NCBI GenBank assembly: GCA_016783995.1
Contig: JADHVN010000099.1
Location: 1-5,368 of the forward strand
Direction: 5' to 3'
DNA from: Actinomycetota bacterium
Lineage (GTDB): Bacteria; Actinomycetota; Humimicrobiia; Humimicrobiales; Humimicrobiaceae
DNA length: 5,368 nucleotides
Shown here: piece by piece, positions 4,510 to 5,368 of the stretch
How positions within the stretch are numbered: the stretch's first letter is position 1
How the letters are laid out: each line of letters opens with the position of its first letter
Notes under the pieces: model-generated
What the model was told of the DNA's origin: nothing
What the model saw: only the letters and a program-made list of their open reading frames with translations
The model's database searches: none
Translations under genes and position numbers: made by a program

Positions 4510-5352
4510 TTAGCCCAGGCTATCTACTGACTTTTCAACCTGAGAAAACAATCTTATGATATCATCTGAAGCTTCCGCATACGGAAATGATATAAAAACT
4601 GGTTCCCCTTTTAATGATATAGATTTTTGATAATGTACAAGATATCTTATTTTTTGATTAAATATTGTTAACCTGTTACCATATTTTTTCTGAAGGGTAT
4701 CTACTACATACTCTGGAGCTTTCTTTCTTTTTTCAAAGGCATTAATTATAATCCCAACAATCTTTATTTCAACATTATATTTTCTCTCCAGGTTTTTAAT
4801 TATCTTGGAAAGATAATCAATATCCAGTAAAGAGAACCATTCCGGTTTTATAACAACAATCACTTTCCGGGCATAAATTATTGACGTTGTAGAAAGAAGA
4901 GAAAAATTAGATTGCGAGTCTATAACTATATAATCATAGTGATTTTCACTGATATTTTCCTCAAATATATCTCTTATCATCATATTTCTATTCAATGCTT
5001 TATAAATTTTATGTTCGCTAAACGTTTTATTTATAAGGTAATCTGTCAGATATTCCTCGACAAGCGAAATATTATTAGAAGACGGGAGTAAATCAATATT
5101 ATCAGTAATTTTTATGACATAATCCTCAAAATTTATTTTTTTTCCTTTAAGATAATCAATCATAAGGTTATCAAGCTTTACCTTACTCTCGTCTGATGCT
5201 TTACCCAAGGCCTGAACCAAATTAGTCTGAGGATCAAAATCCATAAAAAGAACTTTCTTGTCTTTTTTTTCCGCTAAATACCAGCCGTAGTTGTAACATA
5301 TGGTTGTCTTTCCGGTTCCACCTTTTGTATTAAAAAAAACAACTTTTTCCAT
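4510..5352 (-). CDS. ParA/Soj-type positioning ATPase
   Basis: A 280-residue ATPase if translation begins at the ATG at 5352..5350. The frame remains open to the window edge, with a TTG at 5364, so the exact start is not proven, but the P-loop normally begins within about ten residues of the N-terminus, as it does from this ATG. Seen: deviant Walker A KGGTGKTT (10-17) with signature Lys10 and Lys15; Walker A' FMDFDPQTN (36-44) with Asp38 and Asp40; Walker B YDYIVIDSQ (139-147) with Asp145; then VVIKPEWFSLLDI, the usual V(P)xxPE segment of the family. There is no N-terminal HTH, so it is of the short Soj/type Ib or orphan ParA class. The residues after the Walker B Asp are Ser-Gln-Ser-Asn where ParA proteins usually have a Pro-Pro pair. 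Such ATPases form gradients on the nucleoid or membrane to place cargo. No ParB is in the window; the downstream bactofilin is the obvious candidate partner. Confidence 0.9.
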   Translation of the reverse strand: MEKVVFFNTKGGTGKTTICYNYGWYLAEKKDKKVLFMDFDPQTNLVQALGKASDESKVKLDNLMIDYLKGKKINFEDYVIKITDNIDLLPSSNNISLVEEYLTDYLINKTFSEHKIYKALNRNMMIRDIFEENISENHYDYIVIDSQSNFSLLSTTSIIYARKVIVVIKPEWFSLLDIDYLSKIIKNLERKYNVEIKIVGIIINAFEKRKKAPEYVVDTLQKKYGNRLTIFNQKIRYLVHYQKSISLKGEPVFISFPYAEASDDIIRLFSQVEKSVDSLG

Positions 5353-5368
5353 TTTAAATCTCAATACC

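Overview
The window is an AT-rich bacterial segment with strong AAGGAGG-type ribosome binding sites and several GTG starts. These traits, together with thioredoxin-type ArsC, bactofilins and a small AmaP-like membrane protein, suggest a low-GC anaerobe such as a clostridial or halanaerobial Bacillota, or a lineage like Atribacterota. The sequence alone does not settle the taxon. No tRNA, rRNA, CRISPR array, transposase or other mobile-element gene is visible.

Left part (1-1376, minus strand): a compact arsenic-resistance operon transcribed right to left. It consists of arsR (repressor), arsC (thioredoxin-type arsenate reductase) and an ArsP/DUF318-type permease cut by the left window edge. 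The operon has a near-ideal sigma-A promoter, TTGACA-16-TATAAT, whose -10 box lies inside a perfect 9-2-9 palindrome, the likely ArsR operator. The permease starts with GTG directly after, and in the same frame as, the arsC stop codon. No ArsB or Acr3 pump is visible, so the permease is the only export candidate in view.

Middle (1481-3191, minus strand): a complete MFS transporter of unknown substrate, then a 208-bp gap with a perfect 15-bp inverted repeat (probable terminator of the next gene upstream), then a 76-residue two-helix membrane protein resembling the N-terminal anchor of AmaP. That small gene has a good candidate promoter about 180 bp upstream, implying a long, partly structured leader.

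Right part (3461-5368): two bactofilin genes facing each other, one on plus and one on minus. The minus bactofilin lies 31 bp downstream of a ParA/Soj-type ATPase gene in an apparent operon. Together these look like a cytoskeletal positioning or partition module: ParA-type ATPase, two bactofilin scaffolds with oppositely flavoured tails, and perhaps the small membrane protein. No ParB is in view. This ParA-bactofilin cluster is the part most worth following up.
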